From: Pseudomonas sp. Bout1
GTDB taxonomy: Bacteria > Pseudomonadota > Gammaproteobacteria > Pseudomonadales > Pseudomonadaceae
Direction: 5' to 3'
Assembly: GCF_034314165.1 (NCBI RefSeq)
Contig: NZ_JAVIWK010000001.1
Coordinates: forward strand, 2,495,001-2,559,000
Length of the DNA stretch: 64,000 nucleotides
Both the position numbers and the translations under genes were made by a program. Shown here piece after piece: positions 37,090 through 48,001 of the stretch (the first letter of the stretch is position 1; the number at the start of each line of letters is the position of its first letter). The notes below the pieces were generated by a model. That model was not told the origin of the DNA. It ran no database searches and saw only the letters and a program-made list of their open reading frames with translations.

Positions 37090-37259
37090 ATAATTAGCGC
37101 AATGTCCCAGCAAAGCCCACCCAGTGGACTTTTTGCGACTGCTGGACGCCAGTGGGTGCGGAGCTGGTCTACTCAGTAGTGCAATCGACTTCTGAAAATG
37201 ACAGGATGCCTGGGAAGAAGGTACTGAACGACGCTGGTAGGGCTTAAGTGCACTTTCTG

Positions 37260-39368
37260 TTCCGTTGCTCCCCAAATCCCAACATCGCCAAGGCCGAGAT
37301 GGGCCAGCATGTCGGCACCGCGCTGGCACGCATCGTCGCCGACGAGCTGGAGGCGGATTGGCAGTCGGTGCGCCTGAACTACGTCGACACCCATCCCAAA
37401 TGGGGGCTGATGGTCACCGGCGGCAGCTGGTCCGTGTGGCAGAGCTTCGAGCCACTAAGCCAGGCTGGTGCCGCCGGCCGCATCGCCCTGATCGAGGAGG
37501 GCGCCAGGCTGCTCGGCGTTGCACCCGCTGCCTGCACCGCACGCAACAGCAGGGTCCAGGCCGGCAAGCGGTCGATCAGTTATGCCGAGATCGTCCAGCG
37601 CGGCGACCTCACCCGCAGCCTTACGGCGGATGAACTCAAACGAATCCCGCTCAAGAAACCGACCGAGCGACGGCTGATCGGCAAGGAAACCCTGGCCATC
37701 GATGTCCCCTCGAAGACCGACGGCAGCGCCCGCTATGGCATCGATGCGCGCGTCGAGGGCATGGTCCATGCCCGCCCGCTGCTGCCGCCCACACGCTACG
37801 GAGCCAAGGTGGTGTCCATCGACGATTCCGCCGCCAAAAGCGTGAAAGGCTACCTCAAGAGCATCGCCCTCGATGACCCCTCCGGCACGGTGCCAGGCTG
37901 GGTGATGGTGTATGCCGACTCCTTCACCGCCGCCAATAGTGCAGCTGAAAAAATGCAGGTGACCTGGGCTGCAGGCGACACGGCCAACGTGTCGGAGCAG
38001 GACCTGCTCGACCACGGCGCCAAACTGATCGACGATCCCGCGGTCGGCTCCCTGGTATGGCCCGATGAAGGTGTCGACGAAGCATTCGCCAAGGCGAAAT
38101 CGACCTTGGAGCGTACCTACAGCACGGCGAGCGTCCTGCACTTCCAACTGGAACCGCTCAACGCACTGGCGTTCGAGAAGGACGGTATCTGGGAAATCCA
38201 CACCGGCAACCAGTGGCAGTCGCTGATCCTGCCGGTACTGGCGAAGGCGCTCGGGGTCGGCCAGGACAAGATCATCATGCGCAGCTATCTGTTAGGCGGC
38301 GGCTTCGGGCGCAGGCTCAACGGCGACTATGCCGTGCCGGCGGCGCTGGCGGCCAAAGCCATCGGCAAGCCGGTGAAGATGCTCTGCACCCGCGCCGACG
38401 ATGTGCGCTTCGACTCCATCCGTTCGCCCTCGATCCAACGCCTGCGCCTGGCCTTCGGCGAAGGCGGCAGCGTAATTGCCATGGAGCATCATGCCGCCGC
38501 TGGCTGGCCGACCCAGATCATGGTGCCGGACTTCATGCCCAAGGGCGCGAATGGCGTGCCTTACGACCCCTTCGCGATAGCCGGGGCCGACCACTGGTAT
38601 TCGGTCGGCGCGCATCGGGTACGCGCCCTGTCCAACGACCTCGCCAACCGCACCTTCCGACCCGGTTGGTTGCGTTCGGTTGGGCCGGGCTGGACCAACT
38701 GGGCCCTGGAGTGCTTCATGGATGAGGCCGCCCACTCGGTCGATGCCGATCCGCTCGCCTTCCGCCTCGCCCTGCTCGATGGCAAAGGCAGGAACGCCGG
38801 TAGCGCACCCAATGCAGTCGGCGGCGCCACCCGTCAGGCCAAGGTGCTCAAGCGCGCAGCGGAAAAAAACAACTGGGGCGGCACACTGCCGGCAGACAGC
38901 GGGCTGGGCATCGCCACCACCTTCGGTCAGGAGCGCGGCATGCCGACCTGGCTCGCCTGCGTGGCCCGCGTGAAGGTTGATCGTGCCAGCGGCGTGGTGA
39001 AGCTGGAAAAACTCACCATCGTTGTCGACGCGGGCACCATTGTGCATCCCGATGGCGCTCTCGCGCAGATGGAGGGGGCCGCCCTCTGGGGCGTGAGCAT
39101 GACGCTGCACGAAGGCACGCAGATCGAGAAAGGGGAGGTGAAGGACACCAATCTCGACACCTACACGCCGTTGCGGATGGGTGACGTCCCCGAGATGGAG
39201 ATTGAATTCCTCCCGAGCACCGAAGCCGCGGTCGGCCTGGGTGAGCCCGCTACCACAGTGGTCGGTCCCGCGATCGGCAATGCGATTTTCGCTGCCGTCG
39301 GCGCTCGACTTCGCCACCTGCCGATACGGCCCGCTGACATCCTGCAAGCACTCGAAAAAACATCCTGA
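37260..39368 (+). pseudogene. Molybdopterin-binding subunit (IorB-like), 5'-truncated
   Basis: Xanthine-dehydrogenase-family subunit lacking its start. Homology begins abruptly near 37265 (NIAKAEMGQHVGTALARI), where intact relatives have about 75 preceding residues including a Tat signal. From there it runs intact to the C-terminus: GGGFGRRLNGDY, GWLRSVGPGWTNWALECFMDEA, GLGEPATTVVGPAIGNA. The open frame formally starts at an ATG at 37248, whose first residues come from unrelated DNA. GC is clearly higher than in the flanks, indicating a foreign source. No 2Fe-2S partner gene lies in front. It overlaps in family position with the 3'-truncated relative at 53085, so the two are paralogs, not halves of one gene. 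Confidence 0.85.
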
Positions 39369-39387
39369 GTCCGGGTCTTCGGGCCAC

Positions 39388-39552
39388 ATGGATCAGGTTG
39401 GCGGTCTCAAGAACAAGCGGGTGTTATCACTATGGCGGTTAGGCTTGGAATATTGGCGAAATTACGGGCAGGAAATCCGCCGCGACACCCTGGAGGAAAT
39501 GGAGCAAGCCCTGCGCCTGGAAGTGCACCTGCAGGCGCGGGGTTTGGACTAG
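39388..39552 (+). CDS. Possible small hypothetical protein
   Basis: 54 residues, MDQVGGLKNKRVLSLWRLG..., helical and charged (RRDTLEEMEQALRLEVHLQARG). It begins 20 bp after the truncated molybdopterin subunit. No family recognised and no clear RBS, so it may not be real. Confidence 0.3.
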   Translation: MDQVGGLKNKRVLSLWRLGLEYWRNYGQEIRRDTLEEMEQALRLEVHLQARGLD

Positions 39553-39700
39553 ATTTGTGGGGAACACTCAGACTACGACCCCTTTAGTTCGCTACAACTT
39601 CCAGCGCAACTCGCTGGTCTTTAGCAAAAATCTATAAGCTCCCGGGCCGTTCGCAGGCGGCCTGCCAATGGTTTTGATGTGAGGAAAAGTCACTAACGAA

Positions 39701-40078
39701 GTGTATCGGGGCGATTACTGCATCACCAACATCCCCAACCGTCCTGGTCGGGATCTGCCAGGCGAGCGCCTCGCAAGCATGTATCGCAAGCGGCAACTGT
39801 TTGTGCTTATCCAGCACCGTTCAGCTGTGGGTTGTGGTTACTACTTCACCGTCACGGTGAACAGCACATCCTATACCGCGTTCAAAACTCTTCAGGAGCT
39901 GCATCATTGGCTCAATGCCTATGGCCTGAAGGTGGTTGATGAGCGAAAACAGGAAATGATCACGATCAGTACAATCGTGCCGAACGCGGCCTTCAAATCC
40001 TGGCAACCACTTCAGTCCTCGATCACACCAATGACGCTGGTCCACTCGCCTGACGCGATTTTTACCGGGTGCACCTGA
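39701..40078 (+). CDS. Hypothetical protein, probably chimeric at its 3' end
   Basis: 125-residue frame. Residues ~1-90 (CITNIPNRPGRDLPG..., QLFVLIQHRSAVGCGYYFTVTVNS...YTAFKTLQELHHWLNAYGLK) look like a genuine small Pseudomonas protein. The last ~25 residues are antisense to the SnoaL-like gene at 40012-40353, so the original 3' end has probably been lost to a rearrangement near 39966-40012. Function unknown. Confidence 0.45.
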   Translation: MYRGDYCITNIPNRPGRDLPGERLASMYRKRQLFVLIQHRSAVGCGYYFTVTVNSTSYTAFKTLQELHHWLNAYGLKVVDERKQEMITISTIVPNAAFKSWQPLQSSITPMTLVHSPDAIFTGCT

Positions 40079-40353
40079 ATCCGGGTGTCGGGCGCAAACA
40101 CGAACATTGGCTTCAGTTCTTCAATGTGTGCGGCAAGCCCCTTCGACTGATGCCCGTCGGGATAATGCACGACGATATCCTGGGCGTGACTCTCCTGCAG
40201 TCGGTCCCACTTCTGGTTGGTGTAGACATCGAAGTCGAGGGTATCGAAGGTTGCCGGATGAGCCTTGCCGATACGTTCAGCCTCCTGGTACGGTTGACGG
40301 AAGTCTGGGGAGCATGTCAGTGACGCCCAATGTGAACCAGCGAATTTTTGCAA
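40012..40353 (-). pseudogene. SnoaL-like/NTF2-fold protein, C-terminally truncated
   Basis: 113 residues: DFDVYTNQKWDRLQESHAQDIVVHYPDGHQSKGL...MFVFAPDTRIQVHPVKIASGEWTSVIGVIED. This is the pattern of SnoaL-like polyketide-cyclase/ester-cyclase proteins, which continue for another ~40 residues after the TSVIGVIEG strand. Here it stops directly after it, so the 3' end is missing. Confidence 0.6.
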
Positions 40354-40526
40354 TATCTGTGACGCAGTTCTTCGATCTTTGCATTAACTGCGGCACAAAC
40401 AGCCGGCAGCTGTATCGCAGAAAATGCAAAAGTCCCCCACTAAATCAAGACAGCATTTTGCATATTCTGCGACATCCGACAAAAGCTTGTCGGGGGTTTA
40501 CGCCCAAACGGCCTTATTCGCCCATC
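40354..40526. other. Gap without recognised gene
   Basis: Contains TGACGCAG and CTGCGACA-like short inverted pieces, e.g. ATCTGTGACGCAGTTC (40369) and TATTCTGCGACATCCG (40463), reminiscent of resolvase-site heptamers but too scattered to assign. Confidence 0.3.
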
Positions 40527-40914
40527 TCAGCGGTATCTGAAACTCAAAATCACGTAGCAGATCATCGTGGCGGTCAACCCGATCAGGATGTACTCGATTC
40601 TGGGCAAAAAGATGACGACTCCAGTCAGCCCAAAAACGATCAGAGTGTTGGAGATTAGGTAAGGTCGTAGCTCCGGGCGCTCCATAAAGTACCCGTACTG
40701 CTTTCCGACGTAAAACAGGATGGTGCCGATGACGGCCAAGACCTGAAAATCGCGCACCAGCATGTCACTCAGAATCGCGTGCCGTATCAGGCTGGCGAGG
40801 ATAGACAGCCCGATGAACAGAAACAGATGCGAGTAAAGAATGGAATGGCCCGTCTTGAGCTTTTGTTCGGTCAGCAAATAAAAACTGTCGAAGTAAATCC
40901 ACCAGATGCTGGAC
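40527..40914 (-). pseudogene. Low-temperature-requirement (LtrA-type) membrane protein, C-terminal fragment
   Basis: 129 residues starting SSIWWIYFDSFYLL with about four membrane segments. This matches the C-terminal third of LtrA family membrane proteins, which run to about 350-400 residues. The 5' two-thirds are replaced by the group II intron ORF fragment at ~40915. It shares the name LtrA with group II intron proteins by coincidence only. Confidence 0.65.
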
Positions 40915-41070
40915 ACACCATTGCAGGGCTTTCACCTTGTTATGTCTGCTTTCCTGTGTTGCCTTCACAATACGTGCTTGCAGCCTTCTTACCTGACGCT
41001 GGACATCGGCCCAATTGATGCCGTCCCACGTCACGCCAGAAGGTGCACGCGCCAGTGTTTCTGCACTCAT
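40915..41070 (-). pseudogene. Group II intron-encoded reverse transcriptase, N-terminal fragment
   Basis: About 52 residues: WDGINWADVQRQVRRLQARI followed by VKATQESRHNKVKALQW, the RT-0 region that opens bacterial group II intron proteins. Homology stops where the frame enters the neighbouring membrane-protein gene. RBS aaggagag is present upstream of the ATG. Confidence 0.75.
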
Positions 41071-41675
41071 TTGCTCTCCTTCCGTTTAGATGGTTCTGGA
41101 AACTCTCTCGTGAAGAGAGACCATGAGGAAGTCTGCCTGCTTTCGCGTGAGATGTTTTCCACCCCTGTCCGCCCGATTACAGGGCGGCGTTTGCTTTTTC
41201 CTCAATCCTCTACCCACACCTCCATCAGCGTTCCTTGCAGTTCGCTTGCCCGATGTCCAGGGCAGAAATATGGGCTTTCCGTGTTCCACACCAGTTACAC
41301 GAATAACGTAGACCCTGTCTTTCCCCCGGTGATGTTTTGTCCCTGTGCCCGCAGTACGTAATCGAGCAACCCACCACTCACCTTTTGGTCCAAGCCTGTC
41401 AGCATCTTTGGCTTGTTAAAAATAACGAGGTTTATCAACAGTTCACTTATGTTGGTCCTATTATCCAGCCAAGCATCCTCGCCACCTGATGCTGGTAGCG
41501 GTTGGAATCACCTCGCGGCTTTTCCTTCTCTTTCGAAGGACTTCATTGTCCCGGTGGCTTCAGACCGAGCCGTTGCCAGCTTCGCCTGCACCGGTAGGCT
41601 ACCGTTGAGGGAACAACGAGTCTCACTACCTCTATCGAGGTGAGACAATAACTGGTGCGACTTCACGTCACACAC
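40915..41675 (-). mobile_element. Group II intron, 5' portion only
   Basis: On the minus strand a GTGTG start (near 41675) leads into ~600 nt of structured, non-coding sequence without a long ORF. It contains typical domain I-IV text (e.g. GGATAATAGGACCAACATAAG, CCGGGGGAAAGACAGGGTCT), then the start of an intron-encoded protein at 41070. The 3' part, with most of the reverse transcriptase and domains V-VI, is missing: a deletion fuses it to the LtrA-type membrane protein gene. The 5' exon side is the terminal repeat of a Tn3-family transposon. Confidence 0.7.
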
Positions 41676-41707
41676 GTACGATTTTTTCCGAATTCTGCGG
41701 GCTCCCC
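41676..41707 (-). repeat. Tn3-family terminal inverted repeat
   Basis: Read on the minus strand from 41707 it begins GGGGAGCCCGCAGAATTCGG and continues AAAAAATCGTAC, the form of a Tn3-family end (GGGG start). The intron begins where the end of the ~38-bp repeat would be. The matching opposite end was not found in the window. Confidence 0.6.
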
Positions 41708-41814
41708 TAAAGGCGCTATCGCCGTACCGGACAAGCCACATCAATCGTTTTGGCGACTACACCCTGGACCTCGATCGGAAGATCAAACCGATTGACTACA
41801 AAATTCAGTTTTAG
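41708..41814 (+). pseudogene. C-terminal coding remnant, possibly Tn3-type transposase
   Basis: The + frame ending at TAG 41812-41814 reads SHINRFGDYTLDLDRKIKPI then DYKIQF. HINRFGxYxLDL resembles the tail of Tn3-family transposases, but this is a short match by eye. From here to 42185 no other gene is evident. Confidence 0.35.
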
Positions 41815-42185
41815 CTTTTAAATCATAAGCTTAATTGCATTTTGGCGAATTTGGCGCGAATCCCGGCCAACCCTCTAGTTCGCTTACATACTCAAAGACA
41901 CAACTATTACGCTTCAACGCGTGCTAGCGAATGAAAGCGATGCGCTATCGGTGATCATGGCGATTTTGTCAGACGAAGCATTTTTTTCGATGGTTACCCG
42001 ACGATCAAGAAGAGATTACCCGTGAATTCGGCTGCGATGGTCATACGGTTCAGTCATGGATCACAACGACACCCTAGCCGTGCTCGAGGCGTCATCGCAG
42101 ACTATTCTTGATCTGGGTAACCGACCGGTCACACCGAAGGAGGTCACTCGTTTATGCACTGTGTCCTATTCGAAATCCGCCGCGG

Positions 42186-42236
42186 TTCGATCTGATGCAT
42201 GAAGGCAAATCGATCCGCGCCGTCATCGAGTTCTGA
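42186..42236 (+). pseudogene. Glutathione-dependent formaldehyde dehydrogenase, last 16 codons
   Basis: [16 protein letters not shown] then TGA: the C-terminus of class III alcohol dehydrogenase (compare [17 protein letters not shown] of the intact gene at 46447). The rest of the gene is absent; sequence upstream is unrelated. It sits 66 bp before gfa, so gfa was once downstream of a complete frmA-like gene in a formaldehyde operon. Confidence 0.8.
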
Positions 42237-42302
42237 TGAACTACCGGTCTGGGGCACGGCCCCAGGCACTTTTGTCTGACACCCTAAAACGGAGACGCCA
42301 GC

Positions 42303-42881
42303 ATGAGCACCTTGCAACTTCACCCTGCACTGGACAATGGTATCCAACCCGCCGCCGCGAATTTCACAGGTGGCACCCTGCAATGCCTGTGTGTGACCGA
42401 CAAGGTCGAGGTCAAGATCGACGCACAAACTCTGCATAACCACGCGTGCGGCTGCAGCAAATGCTGGAAACCACAAAACGCGACATTCGCCGTTATCGCC
42501 GTGGTGCCTCGAGATAAGGTCAGCGTCATTGCCCACGGCGAAAAGCTGGCGATTGTCGACGAATCCGCCACCATCCAACGCCACGCCTGCAAGCAGTGTC
42601 ACGCCCATCTCTTTGGGCGCATCGAGAACAAGGACCATGCGTTTTATGGCCTGGACTTCGTCCACACCGAGCTTTCGCCACAGAGCGGATGGGCTGCGCC
42701 GGGATTCGCGGCGTTCGTGTCCTCCATCATCGAAACCGGAACACCGCCAGCGCAAATGAAGGCTATCCGCGAGCGCTTGCGCTCGATCGGCCTGGAACCC
42801 TATGACTGCCTGTCCCCAGATTTGATGGACGCACTGGCGACTCATGTCGCCAAACAGAAAGGCCTGCTCCCCGCCGCCTGA
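42303..42881 (+). CDS. gfa: S-(hydroxymethyl)glutathione synthase (Gfa)
   Basis: 192 residues, full length. Zinc-binding Cys clusters CGCSKCW and [13 protein letters not shown], plus [21 protein letters not shown] at the N-terminus, identify Gfa. It binds glutathione and helps it react with formaldehyde, feeding the FrmA step. RBS acggaga. Its own upstream partner is reduced to a 3' remnant, but an intact frmA and frmR lie at 46.4-47.9 kb. Confidence 0.92.
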   Translation: MSTLQLHPALDNGIQPAAANFTGGTLQCLCVTDKVEVKIDAQTLHNHACGCSKCWKPQNATFAVIAVVPRDKVSVIAHGEKLAIVDESATIQRHACKQCHAHLFGRIENKDHAFYGLDFVHTELSPQSGWAAPGFAAFVSSIIETGTPPAQMKAIRERLRSIGLEPYDCLSPDLMDALATHVAKQKGLLPAA

Positions 42882-43071
42882 TTGATCGGTCGTCGCGGTT
42901 TCTTTTCCGGACCGCGGTCCGATTCACCTTTGATGTTGTGCGCCCCACATAATTAACTGGGGCCACCTAAAGCGGCCGCGAAAGAACGAGCGCGCGTATA
43001 GCGTCATTGTTGTTGCCGATGATTGCAATTTGATGACCATTCTTTGGGCGGATGCTTCGGAGGCGACACCG

Positions 43072-43254
43072 TCAAGACAGTTCGATTACAAGTCTGCCCA
43101 TGCCAATGGGGTAGGGATGCGGTGCATGTATACGGCCTTTCAATCTTTTCACGAATTCTTCGGCTTCTGCATAGCTGCGAAACTTAACGCACCATGCGTT
43201 CATCCAAACGAGCCAGTCGTCCGACGTACTTCCTCTTTCGACTTTTATCAGCAT
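43072..43254 (-). CDS. Small hypothetical protein
   Basis: 60 residues from ATG 43254: MLIKVERGSTSDDWLVWMNA...VKFRSYAEAEEFVKRLKGRIHAPHPYPIGM. It looks like a compact alpha/beta protein. The frame also continues upstream into the IS5 end, which is not natural. Function unknown. Confidence 0.4.
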   Translation of the reverse strand: MLIKVERGSTSDDWLVWMNAWCVKFRSYAEAEEFVKRLKGRIHAPHPYPIGMGRLVIELS

Positions 43255-43297
43255 CACTAGAATTCCTTCGTGTGGTGACTCAGCCGCGTTGAACCTA

Positions 43298-44491
43298 GGG
43301 AAACTCTGAAAAAGACTTCCCGATCTGGTGAAATACCCACCACGCACAAACGGAACAGTTGAGCCCCGATGAAACAGATGTCTTTCGCCGACGCCGAATA
43401 TGCCGGCAAACGTAAGCAGACCCGCCGCGAGCGCTTCTTAATCGAGATGGATCAAGTGGTGGCCTGGAAGGGCTTGGTTAATTTGATCGAGCCGCATTAT
43501 CCAAAGGGCGAAGGGGGCCGTCCGGCGTATCCATTGATGGCCATGTTGCGGGTTCATTTGATGCAAAACTGGTTCGGCTACAGTGATCCGGCGATGGAAG
43601 AAGCGCTCTATGAGACTACAATTTTGCGCCAGTTTTCGGGGCTGCACCTGGATCGGATCCCCGATGAAACCAAGATCCTCAACTTCCGGCGTCTGCTGGA
43701 AAAACATGAGTTGGCCGGTGGGGTTTTGCAGGTCATCAACGGTTATCTTGGCGACCGAGGCTTGATGCTACGTCAGGGCACCGTGGTCGATGCGACGATC
43801 ATTCATGCACCGAGTTCGACCAAGAACAAGGACGGCAAACGTGATCCCGAAATGCATCAAACCAAGAAAGGAAACCAATACTATTTTGGAATGAAATCGC
43901 ACATTGGCGTCGATGCCGAATCCGGCCTGGTGCATAGCCTGGTGGGCACGGCGGCGAATGTACCGGACGTGACGCAGGTCGATCAGTTACTGCACGGCGA
44001 GGAAACTTACGTGTGTGGCGACGCCGGTTACACCGGGGTGGAGAAACGTCCCGAGCATCAGGATCGCCAGATGATCTGGTCGATTGCCGCCCGCCCAAGC
44101 AGCTATAAAAAGCACGGAAAAAAGAGTCTGATCGGGCGCATGCGCCGCAAGATTGAATACGCGAAAGCGTAGGTGCGGGCCAAGGTTGAACATCCATTTC
44201 GCGTGATCAAGCGCCAGTTTGGTTATACGAAAGTGCGCTTTCGTGGTCTGGCGAAAAACATCGCGCAGCAGACAACGTTGTTCGCTTTGTCGAACCTGTG
44301 GATGGTTCGAAAACGGCTGATGGGTATGGGCGAGGTGCGTCTGTAATGCGGGCTAATCGCCCTGAAACAGCGCGATCGGAGGAAAGAACCGTGAATTAAG
44401 GACAAGAAGGGCTGTTTTTCGACCGATTCATTTTTTTTTGAACCTCAAGTAGGGAGGGCATCAAAAATCGGTGGGTACTTCAGACCTTCCC
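43298..44491 (+). mobile_element. IS5-family insertion sequence, full length but transposase broken
   Basis: About 1.19 kb. Left end GGGAAACTCTGAAAAAGACT and right end read inward GGGAAGGTCTGAAGTACCC form the inverted repeats. CTA is found on both sides (CTAGGG... / ...CCCTAG), as expected for IS5 insertion into CTAG with a short duplication. It cuts a LysR gene (right) and small-gene DNA (left). A truncated second copy is at 48270. Confidence 0.85.
43369..44346 (+). pseudogene. IS5-family transposase with premature stop
   Basis: DDE transposase: first Asp in GTVVDATIIHAPSS, second in VCGDAGYTGVEKR. TAG at 44170-44172 interrupts after IEYAKA, and the last 57 codons, including the catalytic Glu ([17 protein letters not shown]), lie beyond it. 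It is otherwise intact to TAA at 44344. Cannot transpose on its own unless the stop is read through. Confidence 0.88.
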
Positions 44492-44513
44492 TAGGCATTT
44501 TCTAACCCCAAAT

Positions 44514-45062
44514 TTGGTTACGCTGACCACAATGCTTCCAATGGTGCAGCTTTCAATTCTCAGTGAACCACACTTCGCATCCCTGTCGCGTATGGAGGCA
44601 GACTTAGCGTTGCGTCTTTCGCCACCTATTGAAGATACGGATATTGTCAAAAAGGTCGGCCTGATGCAGTTTTCGCTTTATGCGAAGAATGACTATCCAT
44701 ATGCGCTGGATGAGGAAAGATGGGAATTTGTAGGCTATACCGAGCGGCAAGGCGACTTTGCGCATAAGCGTTGGCTATACGAAATAATAGGTTCGAAGCG
44801 GGTTGCCTGCGAGGTCACTGATTTGAGTCACCAATACGAAGCGGCGTGCACTGGAATCGGCGTTGCAGGCCTTCCGTGCTTTATTGGTGATCGTGACGAT
44901 CGGTTGATAAAGCTCGAGAATAATCTTCCCATGCTCAATCTCGATATATGGATCGCCATGCACCCTGACCGTGGCAACGACACGGTGGTGCGCAAGACCG
45001 CAGATGCAATTTTTCAGTTGCTTGAGCCGTTTGGCCTGGGGTTGGCCTCAAATAGTAGGTGA
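44514..45062 (+). pseudogene. LysR-family regulator, effector-domain fragment
   Basis: 182 residues matching only the C-terminal substrate-binding domain: SRMEADLALRLSPP, GLMQFSLYAKNDYPYA, AACTGIGVAGLPCFIGD, LDIWIAMHPD. The helix-turn-helix half is missing because the IS5 element ends at 44491. The regulated gene is not apparent. Confidence 0.75.
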
Positions 45063-45132
45063 GACTAGGCTATTCGGACTTGAGCCCGGCTCGACCTGTC
45101 ACGCCCTGAGCGCGTTCCCCAGCCTGCCATGA

Positions 45133-45588
45133 TTGATTCAAATGATTAGTGACAGTGACGCTAAACAGGCTCAGGCGCAACATCCGATGGCAGCTACACG
45201 CCGATGGTCAGTAGCCGTTATTAACCCCTATCAGTGGAGCCTGCCAATTGGCGAGGGTTGGGCGGCCGCGAATACCCTGACTTTTCTCATCGTAGCTCGG
45301 AACGCTTGGCGATTTGCTCACAAACCACCCGCGTTACCGGAAAGCATGAGTCTTCTCATAAAGCGTGGGGCTGTAGTAGGTCACCATCTGCTTAACGGCA
45401 TTGCGTTGCTCATGCTCCCGATTTCAGGATGGTATTGGAGCACGGTGGCGGACAAGCCAATACTCGTGGCGGGCATCTTCATGTTGGCTCCGCTGGTTGA
45501 TCCAAACCCCGAGCTCAACCACCTCGCAAAAACGTTCACACCTGAACGGCTTGGGCTTGTGGTGCGTTGGGAGGTGGACATCTGTTGA
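45133..45588 (+). pseudogene. Cytochrome b561-like membrane protein, damaged
   Basis: 151-residue frame. RNAWRFAHKPPALPESMSLL and GHHLLNGIALLMLPISGWYW are b561-like, with His-bearing helices. The expected first helix (with RxxHW) is replaced by unusual sequence, and the C-terminal helix is missing after DPNPELNHLAK. So it appears to be a fragment. Confidence 0.55.
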
Positions 45589-45719
45589 TTGCGCTCAAAA
45601 ATCATTTGTTCGATAAGGATGACGTATTGGCGCGAATGCTTCCACAGCGCTTAAAATGGTCTCATCTGCATATTAGTTAAAACTGAAGTCAAGTTGTTCT
45701 TCTCGGGCGGATACATCAA

Positions 45720-46355
45720 ATGTGGTTCTCACCAAATACTGACCTGTTCAGCGACCAGGCGCATCTTCTGAACATGCTTCCAAAGGACGGAGTACTCAAT
45801 GATTACGGTCGAGTAATGGCTGTCGATGAGGCCGATAGCCATTTCAACGAGTTAATGATGGCTGCTGCCTGGCAGCCTGACTCGGCTTTATTGAATGGTG
45901 AGTTGGTCAGGACGGTTCGGGAGGTTGCTTGGTATGCTGACAGGCCGTTTCGATACGTCCATTCAGGAATAGAGCGCCAAGCAATTCGCTGGCAAGGAAG
46001 CAGTTTGCTGCGGTTGAAACGCAGAATGGAGGAGCTTACCGGTCAGCGTTACAACTCTTGTTTGCTCAACCTCTACCATAATGCATCTCAAGGAATAGGA
46101 TGGCACGCTGACGTTGAAGCTTCCGAGCCAAATGACGTCATTGCATCGCTCAGTCTCGGGGCTGCACGTAAGTTTGCGCTCAAGCATAAGGCGACCGGGG
46201 AGCTCCGTGAGCTCACATTGGAGCATGGTCAGGTTATCGTGATGCGTGGCGAGACCCAGCGTCACTGGCTGCATTCATTGTTGAAGACAAAGCAATCTGT
46301 AGGCTCACGAATCAGCCTGACGTTTCGATGCTTTCCTGAGCAATGGCGCGCCTAG
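45720..46355 (+). CDS. AlkB-like 2-oxoglutarate/Fe(II) DNA-repair dioxygenase
   Basis: 211 residues. CLLNLYHNASQGIGWHADVE holds the substrate lid and the iron-binding His-x-Asp, RHWLHSL the distal His, and GSRISLTFR the 2-oxoglutarate-binding Arg. This is the ALKBH2/3-type bacterial family that removes alkyl groups from DNA bases. It stands alone; it ends 92 bp before the convergent frmA gene. Formaldehyde is released by such enzymes, so its place near formaldehyde genes is suggestive but may be chance. Confidence 0.88.
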   Translation: MWFSPNTDLFSDQAHLLNMLPKDGVLNDYGRVMAVDEADSHFNELMMAAAWQPDSALLNGELVRTVREVAWYADRPFRYVHSGIERQAIRWQGSSLLRLKRRMEELTGQRYNSCLLNLYHNASQGIGWHADVEASEPNDVIASLSLGAARKFALKHKATGELRELTLEHGQVIVMRGETQRHWLHSLLKTKQSVGSRISLTFRCFPEQWRA

Positions 46356-46446
46356 CTAGTTTCGTTGTCATTTCGCTCACGATGTAACTCCGAGGCTGCT
46401 TGGAAGATACGAACAGCTCTCCAGGGCTTTCGCCCCGGGCAGCCGG

Positions 46447-47580
<1,134 letters not shown>

Positions 47581-47625
47581 TTAAAAGATCCGGGGCTACC
47601 AGCACGGCGTCGGTGTCGACTTGGG

Positions 47626-47901
47626 TTACTTTAGGTATGTGCGTACCAGCGCAATGACCTCATCAATCGAAGACCGCTGTGCCTCGGTGGTATCTACTAG
47701 ATTCGAAAACTCTTCCCTGAGATGACCTTCCAATACTCCCGCCATTAATCCATTTACCGCGCCACGCATCGCAGCAATTTGCTGCAAAACGGGCCCGCAT
47801 TCAGCCCCTTGTTCCAGCGCAGTTTCCAATGCGTCCAGCTGTCCTCTTACTCGTCGCACGCGTCCCAGAACGCGTTTCTTTTCTTCAGGTGAATGAGGCA
47901 T
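47626..47901 (-). CDS. frmR: FrmR-family formaldehyde-responsive repressor
   Basis: 91 residues from ATG 47901 (RBS ggagag); the longer frame crosses the promoter. [21 protein letters not shown] starts with the Pro2-His3 pair, and Cys lies in [20 protein letters not shown]. This is the CsoR/RcnR fold; Pro2 and Cys35-type residues are those that formaldehyde crosslinks in FrmR. Three G-tract operators lie upstream. Confidence 0.9.
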   Translation of the reverse strand: MPHSPEEKKRVLGRVRRVRGQLDALETALEQGAECGPVLQQIAAMRGAVNGLMAGVLEGHLREEFSNLVDTTEAQRSSIDEVIALVRTYLK

Positions 47902-47942
47902 TTTTTCTCTCCAGTGGCGTGATACGGGAAAGTGTACACGGG

Positions 47943-48001
47943 TACTGGTGGGGGGTATATCTTGGTACTGGGGGAGTATAGTCATATACTGGTAGGGAGT
48001 A
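47943..48001. promoter_or_regulatory. Triple FrmR/RcnR-type operator
   Basis: Three close copies of TACT-G-rich-AGTA: TACTGGTGGGGGGTA (47943-47957), TACTGGGGGAGTA (47966-47978) and TACTGGTAGGGAGTA (47987-48001). RcnR is known to bind TACT-G6-N-AGTA. The array is 42-100 bp upstream of frmR and precedes the frmR-frmA unit. Confidence 0.75.

Noticed and set aside
38292..39389. 365-residue minus-strand ORF
   Set aside because: Antisense shadow of the high-GC molybdopterin subunit; His/Gly/Ala-rich with no family features.
40527..41070. Reading both LtrA names as one gene
   Set aside because: The membrane protein (low-temperature requirement) and the group II intron protein share only a name. 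The junction near 40915 is a fusion of unrelated sequences.
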